Source: Bradyrhizobium retamae
GTDB taxonomy: Bacteria; Pseudomonadota; Alphaproteobacteria; Rhizobiales; Xanthobacteraceae
Assembly: GCF_001440415.1 (NCBI RefSeq)
Contig: NZ_LLYA01000192.1
Coordinates: 186,001 to 250,000 of the forward strand
Reading direction: 5' to 3'
Length of the DNA stretch: 64,000 bases
Below are positions 1 through 8,709 of the stretch, in pieces. The notes below the pieces were generated by a model, which searched no databases, was not told where the DNA came from, and was given only the letters and a program-made list of their open reading frames with translations. The position numbers were made by a program, and so were the translations under genes. The number at the start of each line of letters is the position of its first letter. The stretch's first letter is position 1.

Positions 1-666
1 GCCAAGGGGCTCGAATTCGACAACGTGTTCCTTCCCGGTTGGGAGGAAGGCCTGTTTCCGAGCCAGCGCACACTCGACGAACAAGGCCGTGCCGGCCTGG
101 AAGAAGAACGCCGCCTCGCCCATGTCGGGCTGACGCGCGCCCGTCGCCGCGCCAAACTCTATTTCGCCACCAACCGCCGCATCCACGGCACTTGGTCGAC
201 CACGATCCCGTCACGCTTCCTCGACGAACTGCCGTCGGCCAATGTGGAGATCACGGAATCGAAAGGCGGCTCCGGCTGGGGCGGCGCTGGCGGCTACGGC
301 CCCTCGCGCTTCGATAACGTCGAATCCTTCGGCTCCAGCTATACGACACCGGGCTGGCAGCGCGCGCAGGCCAATCGCAACCGCAGCCAGGGCGGCCGCA
401 GCGGTCAGGCCCGCGGCGGTTTTGAGGAAAGCCAGTCGTCATTTTCAGGCGGCTTCTCCCGCAACAAGCGCGGCCCGATCGTGATCGAAGGCGAACTGGT
501 GGCGAAATCCACCGGCACGGTTTCAGAATTCTCGCTGGCCGATCGCGTCTTCCACCAGAAGTTCGGCTATGGCCACGTGGTGAAGATCGACGGCAACAAG
601 CTGACGATCGCATTCGAAAAGGCCGGCGAGAAGAAGGTGGTCGATAGTTTTGTGGAGCGGGTGTAG
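1..666 (+). CDS. uvrD: UvrD/PcrA-type ATP-dependent DNA helicase, C-terminal 221 residues (5' end outside window)
   Basis: The reading frame is open from base 1, so the start and the Walker A half lie upstream. The first residues (AKGLEFDNVFLPGWEEG) are superfamily 1 helicase motif V, and residues 34-48 (EEERRLAHVGLTRAR) are motif VI with the arginine finger. Residues about 80-150 are a Gly/Ser/Arg-rich linker. The last 45 residues (VFHQKFGYGHVVKIDG...) form the small beta-rich Tudor-like tail seen at the PcrA/UvrD C-terminus, which in the family contacts RNA polymerase. The enzyme unwinds DNA in nucleotide excision and mismatch repair. PcrA and UvrD cannot be told apart from this fragment. 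Confidence 0.93.
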   Translation, partial: AKGLEFDNVFLPGWEEGLFPSQRTLDEQGRAGLEEERRLAHVGLTRARRRAKLYFATNRRIHGTWSTTIPSRFLDELPSANVEITESKGGSGWGGAGGYGPSRFDNVESFGSSYTTPGWQRAQANRNRSQGGRSGQARGGFEESQSSFSGGFSRNKRGPIVIEGELVAKSTGTVSEFSLADRVFHQKFGYGHVVKIDGNKLTIAFEKAGEKKVVDSFVERV

Positions 667-768
667 GAGCCGGCTACAGGATCGTCGGCGCTCGGCTAGG
701 TATTCAGCAGCCACGGAAAAACATGCAGCGCCGAGCAATATTCCCCAGAGATCGACCAGGGGACAGAT

Positions 769-948
769 TTGCTCAAAGCGAGCGCGTGGACGGTCGCCGC
801 ATTCGTAATCGAGCAAAGGTTGCTGCTGGCGTACGACAGGCGGAGGAAAAGCTACACGCAGTCGCCGTGGCGGTCAGTATTTGCGTCGGCACTCCTCGCT
901 ACTTTTGTGTTTGCATCGAATACGATTTTATTCGCGTATGGAGCGTGA
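769..948 (+). CDS. Possible small membrane protein (59 aa, TTG start)
   Basis: This frame is open from 700 to the TGA at 946-948. A TTG at 769 follows AGGGGACAGAT, a good purine-rich ribosome-binding site about six bases upstream. The protein would begin MLKASAWTVAAFVIEQ and carries a convincing hydrophobic segment near its C-terminus (about residues 33-57, SVFASALLATFVFASN...). It stops three bases before the ATG of the next membrane-protein ORF, so the two look translationally coupled. I do not recognise the family. The uncommon start codon and lack of homology evidence keep confidence moderate. Confidence 0.42.
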   Translation: MLKASAWTVAAFVIEQRLLLAYDRRRKSYTQSPWRSVFASALLATFVFASNTILFAYGA

Positions 949-951
949 AGA

Positions 952-1269
952 ATGCTGGAAATTGCTCTGGCGTTAGTCAAGGTTATGGCAGCGGCAGCCG
1001 TGATTTTACTTCCGATCTCCTGGATCCTAGGCAAAGTACTCACGACTGAGCCGCCAAGCCTACCGGAATGGGTTAGAGTATTTTGGCCTACTGATGTGCG
1101 ATCTGCTTCGAAGGAAGCTACGGCGATTGCGTCGCCAGCTTCCAATTTCCTTCTTTCTCCAACGATGAGAAGCGTGGCTGTTTACGGCGCTAAGCTGGTC
1201 AGTATGGCCGGTGCGTTATACTGGTCGGTATGGCTGGTTCTCCTCGCTTTGGTAGCGCTGGCTCGCTAA
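952..1269 (+). CDS. Small two-helix membrane protein, function unknown (105 aa)
   Basis: The ATG at 952 is preceded by GGAGCGTGAAGA, with GGAG at workable spacing, and comes three bases after the stop of the upstream small ORF. The protein has a hydrophobic helix at residues about 3-27, a polar Pro/Ser-rich middle of about 50 residues, and a second helix at about 85-104 ending LALVALAR, so two membrane passes with a periplasmic or cytoplasmic loop are expected. No known motif is recognised. Codon use is less G+C-biased than in neighbouring housekeeping genes, which may mean recent acquisition. Confidence 0.55.
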   Translation: MLEIALALVKVMAAAAVILLPISWILGKVLTTEPPSLPEWVRVFWPTDVRSASKEATAIASPASNFLLSPTMRSVAVYGAKLVSMAGALYWSVWLVLLALVALAR

Positions 1270-1522
1270 ACTTTCGTGCGAACGATTCCACCGTGGCTCA
1301 CTAGGGCGCGTACTCATAAATCCGATACTGCACACCGCCGCCGCTGATGTCCCCTTCGCTCCGAAAGCGACCGAATTGCTGCGACGCCACGAAATGACGT
1401 GATGGGCCAGCAACAGACCCATGCGGCGCAGCAAACGCAGCGGCGGGTTGCAAGATTAGAAGATCGCGAGTGAGAATTGCCCTCCACCTTGTGGATGGAG
1501 TGCCGCAGCCTGGACACGACCA
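1270..1522. other. Intergenic region, no gene recognised
   Basis: About 250 bases between the small membrane-protein pair and the end of the LysR gene. Short open frames cross it on both strands but none has a ribosome-binding site or protein-like composition. It may hold decayed coding sequence; nothing specific can be assigned. Confidence 0.4.
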
Positions 1523-2425
1523 TCAAGGCACCGGCGTGGGTGGCCTCAAAAACTCGACCAGCCGTTGAGCGTGTGCGGGCAGGGACCTAAAACTTCGCAC
1601 GCAAATCCTTAGGTGGCGAAGAGCCCAAGTGTCCGTAAGAGGAATGACGCGGATAGCCATGGACTGCTGGAATCGCCGAGCTGCTGTTTCGGGCAGGATG
1701 GCGAGACCAATGCCCTTTTCTACCATCTGACACATCAAGTCGGTCCCGTTGAGGCGGATGCGCAGCTTGAACCGGCGACCGGCACGGAAGGCATGATAGT
1801 TCAACAAGTCCTGCATCGGGCTGCCCGCGGCAAAGCCGATAAATTCATGGTCGAGAGTTTCGCGGAATGCAATTTTACGATGCCGGCTGAGCGGATGCCG
1901 CAGTGGCGTCACCAGGACCAGGCGGATCTCCGCGAACGGAAAACTGTCCAGCTCCGCGCCTGGATCAACGGTCTCCCCGACAATGCCGATATCGCCGCGG
2001 CCCGCGGCGATTGCTCGAATAATCTCGCCGCTTCCGTGATGCTCAAGGTCGACGTCGATATTCGGATGGGCAGAGAGAAAGGCCGCCAGGGGTATGGGGA
2101 GAAATTCCATCGCGCCGATATTCGACAGCAAGCGCACATGTCCCGTCAGCCCCTTCCCGAAATTGTCCAGGTCGCCGCGCATTTGCTCCAGCTGCTGCGA
2201 GACAATCCACGCGTGATGCAGGAGCACTGTTCCTGCTGAAGTGAGCCGAATCCCCCGGCGGTTCCTTTCTAGGAGCGGAGCGCTGAGCGCATTTTCCATG
2301 GCGCGGATACGCTCACTCGCCGACGCCAGTGTCATGTTCGCGCGAGCGGCCCCGTGCGTGATGCTGCCAGCTTCGGCGACGTGCACGAACAGTCGCAGGT
2401 CGGTCAGATCGAACCTTATGGACAT
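1523..2425 (-). CDS. LysR-family transcriptional regulator
   Basis: This is a 300-residue protein of standard LysR length. Residues 1-60 (IRFDLTDLRLFVHVAEAGS onward) are the winged helix-turn-helix. Residues about 88-295 are the periplasmic-binding-like co-inducer domain, with an HPLSRHRKIAF segment. The frame extends 38 codons further upstream, but those codons cross the divergent promoter region and are not LysR-like, so MSIRFDLTDL at 2425 is taken as the start. The gene is transcribed away from the tricarboxylate-type binding protein at 2555, the usual arrangement for a LysR factor controlling its neighbour. The effector is unknown. Confidence 0.88.
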   Translation of the reverse strand: MSIRFDLTDLRLFVHVAEAGSITHGAARANMTLASASERIRAMENALSAPLLERNRRGIRLTSAGTVLLHHAWIVSQQLEQMRGDLDNFGKGLTGHVRLLSNIGAMEFLPIPLAAFLSAHPNIDVDLEHHGSGEIIRAIAAGRGDIGIVGETVDPGAELDSFPFAEIRLVLVTPLRHPLSRHRKIAFRETLDHEFIGFAAGSPMQDLLNYHAFRAGRRFKLRIRLNGTDLMCQMVEKGIGLAILPETAARRFQQSMAIRVIPLTDTWALRHLRICVRSFRSLPAHAQRLVEFLRPPTPVP

Positions 2426-2451
2426 CGTGAGGGACGAGCCTTCGGCTGCAC

Positions 2452-2466
2452 CTAAGGCACACTTAG
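2452..2466. promoter_or_regulatory. Probable LysR-type operator (T-N11-A box)
   Basis: The sequence CTAAG-GCACA-CTTAG is a perfect 5-bp inverted repeat that also fits the LysR T-N11-A rule. It lies in the 129-base divergent gap between the LysR gene and the binding-protein gene. A second imperfect dyad, GCACA-N8-TGTGC, follows directly at 2466-2483. Confidence 0.5.
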
Positions 2467-2554
2467 CACATTCCGCATTGTGCGTCTCGTGTCGCGCATA
2501 CAGGGTCGGGGGGGTCCTCAGACATCCTATCTTGGACATCGCAGGACAAGGAGA

Positions 2555-3535
2555 ATGACGATGAAGCCAATTAGCACCGTAAGATCAGGCATAGCCGCGT
2601 TGGCGTTTGTTGCCGGTGCTATTCCGGCGGCGGCCGCTTTCCCGGAGCGGGCGATTACTTTGATCGTTCCGTTCGCCGCCGGCGGCCCCGGCGACACGGT
2701 CGTACGCCTCATCGGGACTCATATGGCCAAGACGCTGGGCCAACCGATCGTCATGGAGAATGCTCCTGGGGCTGGCGGCACGAGCGCTATCAGCCGTGCC
2801 ACGCAAGCAGGCGCAGATGGATACACCATCATGTTGGGTAATATGGGAACCCATGGTGCAGCGCCGGCGCAGTATCCCAACCTGAAATACGATCCGGCCG
2901 AGGACTTTACTCCCATCGGACTGATGGTTACCACACCGATCGTGATCATCGCCAGGAAGACATTTCCAGCCAACAATCTCCGCGAGTTCATCGACTACGT
3001 GAGAAGGAACCAGGACAAGGTAGTTGAAGCGCATGCCGGCGTCGGCTCAGTTTCTCACACGACATGCACTCTTCTCCAATGGATCATAGGAACAAAGACT
3101 GCTCGGGTGGCCTACCGCGGCACAGGGCCGTCCATCAACGACCTTGTTTCGGAACACGTCGATTTTGGCTGTGACCAGATTGTAAACGTTGCGCCGCATA
3201 TTCAGGCGGGCACGCTCAAGGCGCTCGGTATCGCGACGGCCAAACGTTCAGCGGCCATGAAGGATGTCCCAACGACCAGGGAGGGCGGCCTGCCGGAGTT
3301 CGAGGTCTCTGCTTGGATTGCGCTATTTGCTCCAAAGGGTACTCCACAACACGTGGTCGGCAGACTGAACGAGGCGCTTGTCAAAGCCCTCGATGACGAA
3401 GGCACACGCGCGCGACTGCTCGATCTTGGCAGCGAGATCCCGGACCGGGCCGGCCGCGCGCCTGACGCACTGCAGGAGCTGGTCGTTCGTGAAGTCGCCC
3501 GGTGGAGGCCGGTACTCAAGACCGCCGGTCAATGA
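2555..3535 (+). CDS. Bug/TctC-family solute-binding protein of tripartite tricarboxylate transporters
   Basis: The ATG at 2555 follows AAGGAGA, a strong ribosome-binding site. The 326-residue product begins with a Sec signal peptide (cleavage near AAAAFPERA, residues 27-30). The mature protein shows Bug-family marks: FPERAITLIVPFAAGGPGDTV at the ligand pocket entrance, then ENAPGAGGT at about 68-76. Such periplasmic proteins bind carboxylates. No TctA or TctB membrane gene is adjacent, so it is an orphan receptor, as is very common in this family. The divergent LysR gene is the likely regulator. Confidence 0.9.
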   Translation: MTMKPISTVRSGIAALAFVAGAIPAAAAFPERAITLIVPFAAGGPGDTVVRLIGTHMAKTLGQPIVMENAPGAGGTSAISRATQAGADGYTIMLGNMGTHGAAPAQYPNLKYDPAEDFTPIGLMVTTPIVIIARKTFPANNLREFIDYVRRNQDKVVEAHAGVGSVSHTTCTLLQWIIGTKTARVAYRGTGPSINDLVSEHVDFGCDQIVNVAPHIQAGTLKALGIATAKRSAAMKDVPTTREGGLPEFEVSAWIALFAPKGTPQHVVGRLNEALVKALDDEGTRARLLDLGSEIPDRAGRAPDALQELVVREVARWRPVLKTAGQ

Positions 3536-3662
3536 ACTAATCGATCGGAATTAGGACGTGGACTCATTAACGCGCAACCATAGCCGAATGCCCCCAAGGT
3601 TGTGTCCGGTCATCGTCGGAGCCGACGTTGTGAGACGCGCGAACACACAGCGAGGTGACCCA

Positions 3663-4451
3663 ATGTCCGCGCCGACGATCAAGTTCGGTGACGGCGCCGT
3701 CTATGAACTGATGATGGGCAAGTGGAGTGGACTGGCCGGACGCGCTTTTATTGATTGGCTCTCGCCCCCGCCCAATTTGCGATGGGTCGACATCGGTTGT
3801 GGCAATGGCGCGTTTACACAGTTGTTGGTCGAGCACTGCGCCCCAATTACCGTCGAAGGCGTGGATCCCTCGGAAGGTCAGCTGGCCTTTGCACGAGAGC
3901 GGCTGGCGACACCTGTCGCGAAGTTTCGCCAGGGCGATGCAATGGCATTGCCATTTGCCGATGGCACCTTCGATGCGGCCGTGATGGCGCTCGTTGTGTT
4001 TTTCATTCCGGACCCTGCCAGGGGCGTCGCTGAAATGGCTCGCGTGGTGCGGCCGGCCGGTCTCGCGGCCGCCTATGTCTGGGACGTCGTCAGCGGCGGC
4101 GGCCCGTCGGAGGCCATCATAATCCAGATGAAAGGCATGGGGTTCACGCCACCGCGGGCCCCGAAAGCGGAAGCCTCGACGCCCGAAGGACTACATGCGC
4201 TGTGGACACGGGCGGGTTTCGCCGATATCGAAGCGCGCGTTCTTCGCACGCGACGAACGTTCGACGATTTCGAGGACTATTGGTCCACTACGATCGCGGC
4301 GCCCAATCTCGCTCCGATGCTCACAACGATGGCGTCAGCCGACGTGACGCAACTCAAGTCTCGGGTTCGTGAGCAGGTGCCTATCGAGGCGAGTGGGCGT
4401 GTCTCGATCGAGGCGCGCGCCAATGCGATCTTCGGCCGTCGGCCCGGATAG
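3663..4451 (+). CDS. Class I SAM-dependent methyltransferase (UbiE/Methyltransf_11 type)
   Basis: The start at 3663 (MSAPTIKFGDGAVYE) follows GAGGTGACCCA; the upstream extension of the frame is not protein-like. The protein has 262 residues. Motif I, VDIGCGNG, lies at residues 42-49 and binds S-adenosylmethionine. An acidic post-motif (VEGVDPSEGQ) follows, then ALPFADGTFDAAVMALVVFF as motifs II and III. The C-terminal third (ARVLRTRRTFDDFEDYWSTT) resembles small-molecule methyltransferases that use phenols, quinones or arsenic, but the substrate cannot be deduced. Confidence 0.82.
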   Translation: MSAPTIKFGDGAVYELMMGKWSGLAGRAFIDWLSPPPNLRWVDIGCGNGAFTQLLVEHCAPITVEGVDPSEGQLAFARERLATPVAKFRQGDAMALPFADGTFDAAVMALVVFFIPDPARGVAEMARVVRPAGLAAAYVWDVVSGGGPSEAIIIQMKGMGFTPPRAPKAEASTPEGLHALWTRAGFADIEARVLRTRRTFDDFEDYWSTTIAAPNLAPMLTTMASADVTQLKSRVREQVPIEASGRVSIEARANAIFGRRPG

Positions 4452-4502
4452 GGCTGTCGATCGCTCTTCCGCTCCTCCCCCAGAAGCTGCCAACCTCTGT
4501 GC

Positions 4503-4793
4503 TTGCCACGAGGTTATGGGCGCGACCGCTTGTGGCCCTCCGCAGGATCGGACCACGCCGTTGGCGTCTGGTTTCCGGATTTGCCCGGCTGCTCCTCTGG
4601 AGGGGACGATATTGACAAGGCATTGCGCAACGCGCCGGAAGCCCTGGAGATCTATGCGGAAAGCTTCGAAGAGGACGGCAAGGCGCTGCCGCGCCCTCGA
4701 ACATTGTCGGAGATGAAATCCGACCCTGCGATTGCAGATGATCTCAAGTCCTACATCGTCGCGCTGATCGAATTGCCCGCGCGAGCGGAATAG
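4503..4793 (+). pseudogene. Orphan HicB-like antitoxin, N-terminus degenerate
   Basis: Residues about 17-96 match the HicB partial RNase-H fold: DHAVGVWFPDLPGCSSGGDD, then the helix DKALRNAPEALEIYAES and the segment LPRPRTLSEM. The expected first beta strand of about 12 residues is missing. The only available start is a TTG giving an unrelated N-terminus. In frame +2 the bases just upstream read PLVALRRIG, which looks like the lost strand, so a single-base frameshift near 4545-4550 is plausible. No hicA toxin gene lies on either side. I read it as a decayed or truncated antitoxin. Confidence 0.5.
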
Positions 4794-4919
4794 ACGCTTT
4801 TCTCTCTTCCACACGTTGCGGAACTCCCGCCGCGTTCCTATCTCCCGGTTCCTACCCCTCCCCGCTTCGACCCGGCCGCAGCGCCGCTTCAACGCGGGCC
4901 AATTCCGTTTCAGAATGCC

Positions 4920-5848
<929 letters not shown>

Positions 5849-5852
<4 letters not shown>

Positions 5853-6610
5853 ACTACCGTGCGATCCGCGCTATCTATCTGTTCGAAATGGCGCGCACCT
5901 GGCGCACGCTGCTGCAGAGCATCGTCTCGCCCGTGGTTTCCACCTCGCTTTATTTCGTGGTGTTCGGCGCCGCGATCGGCTCGCGCATCACCGAGGTCGA
6001 GGGCGTCAGCTACGGCACTTTCATCGTGCCGGGCCTCGTCATGCTGTCGGTGCTGACCCAGAGCATCGCCAACGCCTCGTTCGGAATTTATTTTCCGAAA
6101 TTCGTCGGCACCATCTACGAAATATTGTCGGCGCCGGTTTCCTATATCGAAATCGTGATCGGCTATGTCGGCGCGGCCGCGACCAAATCCATCATCCTCG
6201 GCTTGATCATCATGGCGACCGCCGCGCTCTTCGTGCCGCTGCATATCCATCACCCCTGGTGGATGCTGACCTTCCTGGTGCTGACGGCGGTGACGTTTAG
6301 CCTGTTCGGCTTCATCATCGGCATCTGGGCCGACGGGTTCGAAAAGCTGCAGATGATTCCGATGCTGATCGTGACGCCGCTGACCTTTCTCGGCGGCAGT
6401 TTTTACTCGGTCAACATGCTGCCGTCGGGCTGGCGCACCGTCACGCTGCTCAATCCGGTCGTCTACCTGATCTCGGGTTTCCGCTGGAGCTTTTACGAGA
6501 TCGCCGACGTCAGCGTGGCCTTGAGCCTCGGCATGACGCTCGGCTTTCTCGCCATCTGCATGGTGCTGGTGTGGTGGATCTTCAGGACCGGGTACCGGCT
6601 CAAGAATTGA
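5849..6610 (+). CDS. ABC-2 type permease (YadH-like)
   Basis: The 253-residue protein has about six hydrophobic segments and the ABC-2 membrane family pattern: TSLYFVVFGAAIGSRI near residue 31, a cytoplasmic helix (FPKFVGTIYEILSAPVSYIE, about 85-105), and LTFLGGSFYSVNMLPSGWR (about 178-196). Length matches YadH. Its start codon overlaps the stop of the ATPase gene. The pair should assemble as a 2+2 exporter in the inner membrane. Six bases after the stop begins a palindromic repeat that may act as transcript end. Confidence 0.9.
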
Positions 6611-6618
6611 CGCGCAGC

Positions 6619-6739
6619 GTCATTCCGGGGCGCGCGAAGCACGAACTATGGGGCGCCCTTGCGCCCCTGAGAATCTCGATATTCTCAGGTGCGCAATTGC
6701 TCACCATAGTTCGGCTCTACGAGCCGCCCCGGAATGATG
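6619..6739. repeat. Short palindromic repeat, GTCATTCCGGGGCG family
   Basis: The outer arms GTCATTCCGGGGCG and CGCCCCGGAATGAT face each other. Internal arms pair too: GAACTATGG with CCATAGTTC and GAGAAT with ATTCTC. Copies of the same family occur at 11081-11182 and 52307-52429. Folded as RNA it would give a long hairpin after the ABC permease gene. The rest of the 6611-6929 gap holds the promoter region of the next gene and no other recognisable feature. Confidence 0.75.
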
Positions 6740-6929
6740 ACCGCTCACCGCTCGCGAAAATGTCAGTACTTTGCCGCCGATTGCGCCGTGCTGCCGCCTT
6801 GTTTGCGCCGTGGGACGCGTTAACGATTGCGGACGCAGGCCACTGGAACCAGTGCCGGTTTCCGGGCATATTGTATGCCGGGGACGGAGAGCCGGCGCTT
6901 CATACAGGGGCCTGGAGGCCAAAGGTAAA

Positions 6930-7712
6930 ATGCGTTCCTTCCTCATTGCCGCCACCGCGCTGACGCTGGTCGCCTCGGGCACCGCCCAAGCCAAAGTCGC
7001 CATAACAGTCGACAAGGACAACCAGCAGATGACCGTCGCCGTCGACGGCGTCGAGCGGTACCGCTGGCCGGTGTCTTCGGGTCTTCCATCCTATGAGACG
7101 CCGAACGGCAGCTTCCGCGCCTTCCGGATGGAAGAGGACCACTACTCCAAGGAATTCGACGACGCGCCGATGCCGCATTCGATCTTCTTCACCAAGATCG
7201 GCCATGCCATCCACGGCACCGATTCCGTGAGCCGTCTCGGCAGCCCGGCCTCGCATGGCTGCGTGCGGCTGTCGCGCGAAAATGCCGCGAAGCTCTGGGA
7301 TCTGGTGAAGCAGGAAGGCGTGCTCAATACCACGGTGACGTTGACCGGCTCCTCCCAGGTCGCGCTCGCACGCAATCCGCGGCAGCGCTCCAACACGGCC
7401 GTCGCGCGCCGCGCGCCGCTGCCGCAATATGAGCAGCAATACGACGCCGCCGGCGATCCCGTCGTGATCACACCGCCGCAGCAGCGCGCCGCACCCGTAG
7501 CGCGGGCCGACGACGGCTACATCTATCCGGCCGACGGATCGTCCAACCAAGCGCGATACCCCGCGCCTGGCCGCCGCGTCTACGACACCCAGGCCTATCA
7601 GCAACAGCAGCAGCAAAATCATGACAACCGCGGCTATGCGCCGGCGCCCCAGGGCTACTATCAACCGCGGCCTTACTATCAGCAGCGCGGGCTGTTCAGC
7701 TATCAGGATTAG
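6930..7712 (+). CDS. Periplasmic L,D-transpeptidase (YkuD domain)
   Basis: The start at 6930 follows GGAGGCCAAAGGTAAA. The 260-residue product has a signal peptide (residues 1-21, ending GTAQA) and a YkuD domain up to about 145. The catalytic pattern is intact: His95 (HAIHGTDS) and SHGCVR at 108-113 with catalytic Cys111. Such enzymes make 3-3 cross-links in peptidoglycan or attach proteins to it. The tail from about 150 is low-complexity, rich in Gln, Tyr and Pro, with a run of Gln near residue 225. The tail is likely disordered and is not part of the catalytic fold. Confidence 0.9.
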   Translation: MRSFLIAATALTLVASGTAQAKVAITVDKDNQQMTVAVDGVERYRWPVSSGLPSYETPNGSFRAFRMEEDHYSKEFDDAPMPHSIFFTKIGHAIHGTDSVSRLGSPASHGCVRLSRENAAKLWDLVKQEGVLNTTVTLTGSSQVALARNPRQRSNTAVARRAPLPQYEQQYDAAGDPVVITPPQQRAAPVARADDGYIYPADGSSNQARYPAPGRRVYDTQAYQQQQQQNHDNRGYAPAPQGYYQPRPYYQQRGLFSYQD

Positions 7713-7758
7713 CCGGCGACTTCATTGCGGTTGCAGGATGTACGGCCGCAGCGATCTC

Positions 7759-8217
7759 TCAGCCGTCCGTCGCGCTCGCAAGCTGCCGGTCGCGTTGCGC
7801 GGTCAGCCGTGACTGTTGCCAAGCGTCGTGAGCAATCATCCCTGCCGCCATTGCGGCGACGAAGACGATGATTCCGGGCGACAACGTCGCCAGGCTTTCC
7901 AGCGCCGGCCCCGGGCATAACCCGACGAGACCCCAGCCGATTCCAAACAGCCCCGCGCCTGCAACCAGCGGCAGATCGATTCCCGATTTGCCCGGCCGAA
8001 AATATTGCCCGGCAAACCAAGGCCGCGCACTGCGGTCAGCCAGCATGAAGCCGGGTATCGACACGGCGAGCGCCGCGGCCATCACCACCGCGAGACTCGG
8101 ATCCCACGCGCCGAAGATATCCAGAAAGCCAAGAACCTTCGTTGGCTGCACCATGCCCGAAATCAACAGGCCCGCGCCGAAGATCAGGCCGCAAATCAGA
8201 GGAGCAATGATCCACAT
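7759..8217 (-). CDS. YeeE/YedE-family membrane protein (C-terminal-half type)
   Basis: The 152-residue protein has four hydrophobic helices and the family signatures QPTKVLGFLDIFGAWDPSL (residues about 24-42) and GWGLVGLCPGPALESL (about 93-108), including the conserved cysteine of the CPGPA motif. Such proteins, when split in two, transport sulfur compounds such as thiosulfate. It starts nine bases after the stop of its partner at 8227, so they form an operon. A role in sulfur uptake is inferred from family only. Confidence 0.87.
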   Translation of the reverse strand: MWIIAPLICGLIFGAGLLISGMVQPTKVLGFLDIFGAWDPSLAVVMAAALAVSIPGFMLADRSARPWFAGQYFRPGKSGIDLPLVAGAGLFGIGWGLVGLCPGPALESLATLSPGIIVFVAAMAAGMIAHDAWQQSRLTAQRDRQLASATDG

Positions 8218-8226
8218 GGCCTGACC

Positions 8227-8646
8227 TCACAGTACGTGACGGGTGATCGCGACGGTCATAACCGCCATCACCATGAAGACGATCGTTGCGACGATCGAGC
8301 GCAGGGACAGCCGCCCTATGCCGCAGATACCGTGACCGGAGGTGCAGCCGCCGCCGAGACGCGTACCGAAGCCGACCAGCAAGCCCGCCGCGACAATAAC
8401 GGCCCAGCTCGACGGCAGCGTGGGCTGCGCCATTCCGTAACCAATCAGGCCGGCGAGGATAGGCGCCAGAATGAGCCCGGCGATGAAAGCAATACGCCAG
8501 CCCTTGTCCTCGCCGCGCAAATTCAACAGGCCACTGAAGATACCGCTGATCCCGGCGATCCGGCCGGTCGACAACATCAGCAGCACGGCGGAAAGCCCGA
8601 TCAGGACGCCGCCGATTGCGGCCGATACGGGAGTGAAATTGGCCAT
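8227..8646 (-). CDS. YeeE/YedE-family membrane protein (N-terminal-half type)
   Basis: The 139-residue protein has four hydrophobic helices. The signature GFGTRLGGGCTSGHGICG (residues about 92-109) contains the conserved Cys in GCTSGH that forms the sulfur-compound relay in YeeE transporters, and ends GRLSLRS. Together with the downstream gene it rebuilds a full-length YeeE from two polypeptides. No sulfurtransferase or sulfur-oxidation gene is next to the pair. Confidence 0.88.
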   Translation of the reverse strand: MANFTPVSAAIGGVLIGLSAVLLMLSTGRIAGISGIFSGLLNLRGEDKGWRIAFIAGLILAPILAGLIGYGMAQPTLPSSWAVIVAAGLLVGFGTRLGGGCTSGHGICGIGRLSLRSIVATIVFMVMAVMTVAITRHVL

Positions 8647-8709
8647 CGTCGCTCCATCGGTTCAGGACAGACCATGATCATAGGCGCACCCTGCCCGGCT
8701 GCAACTCGC

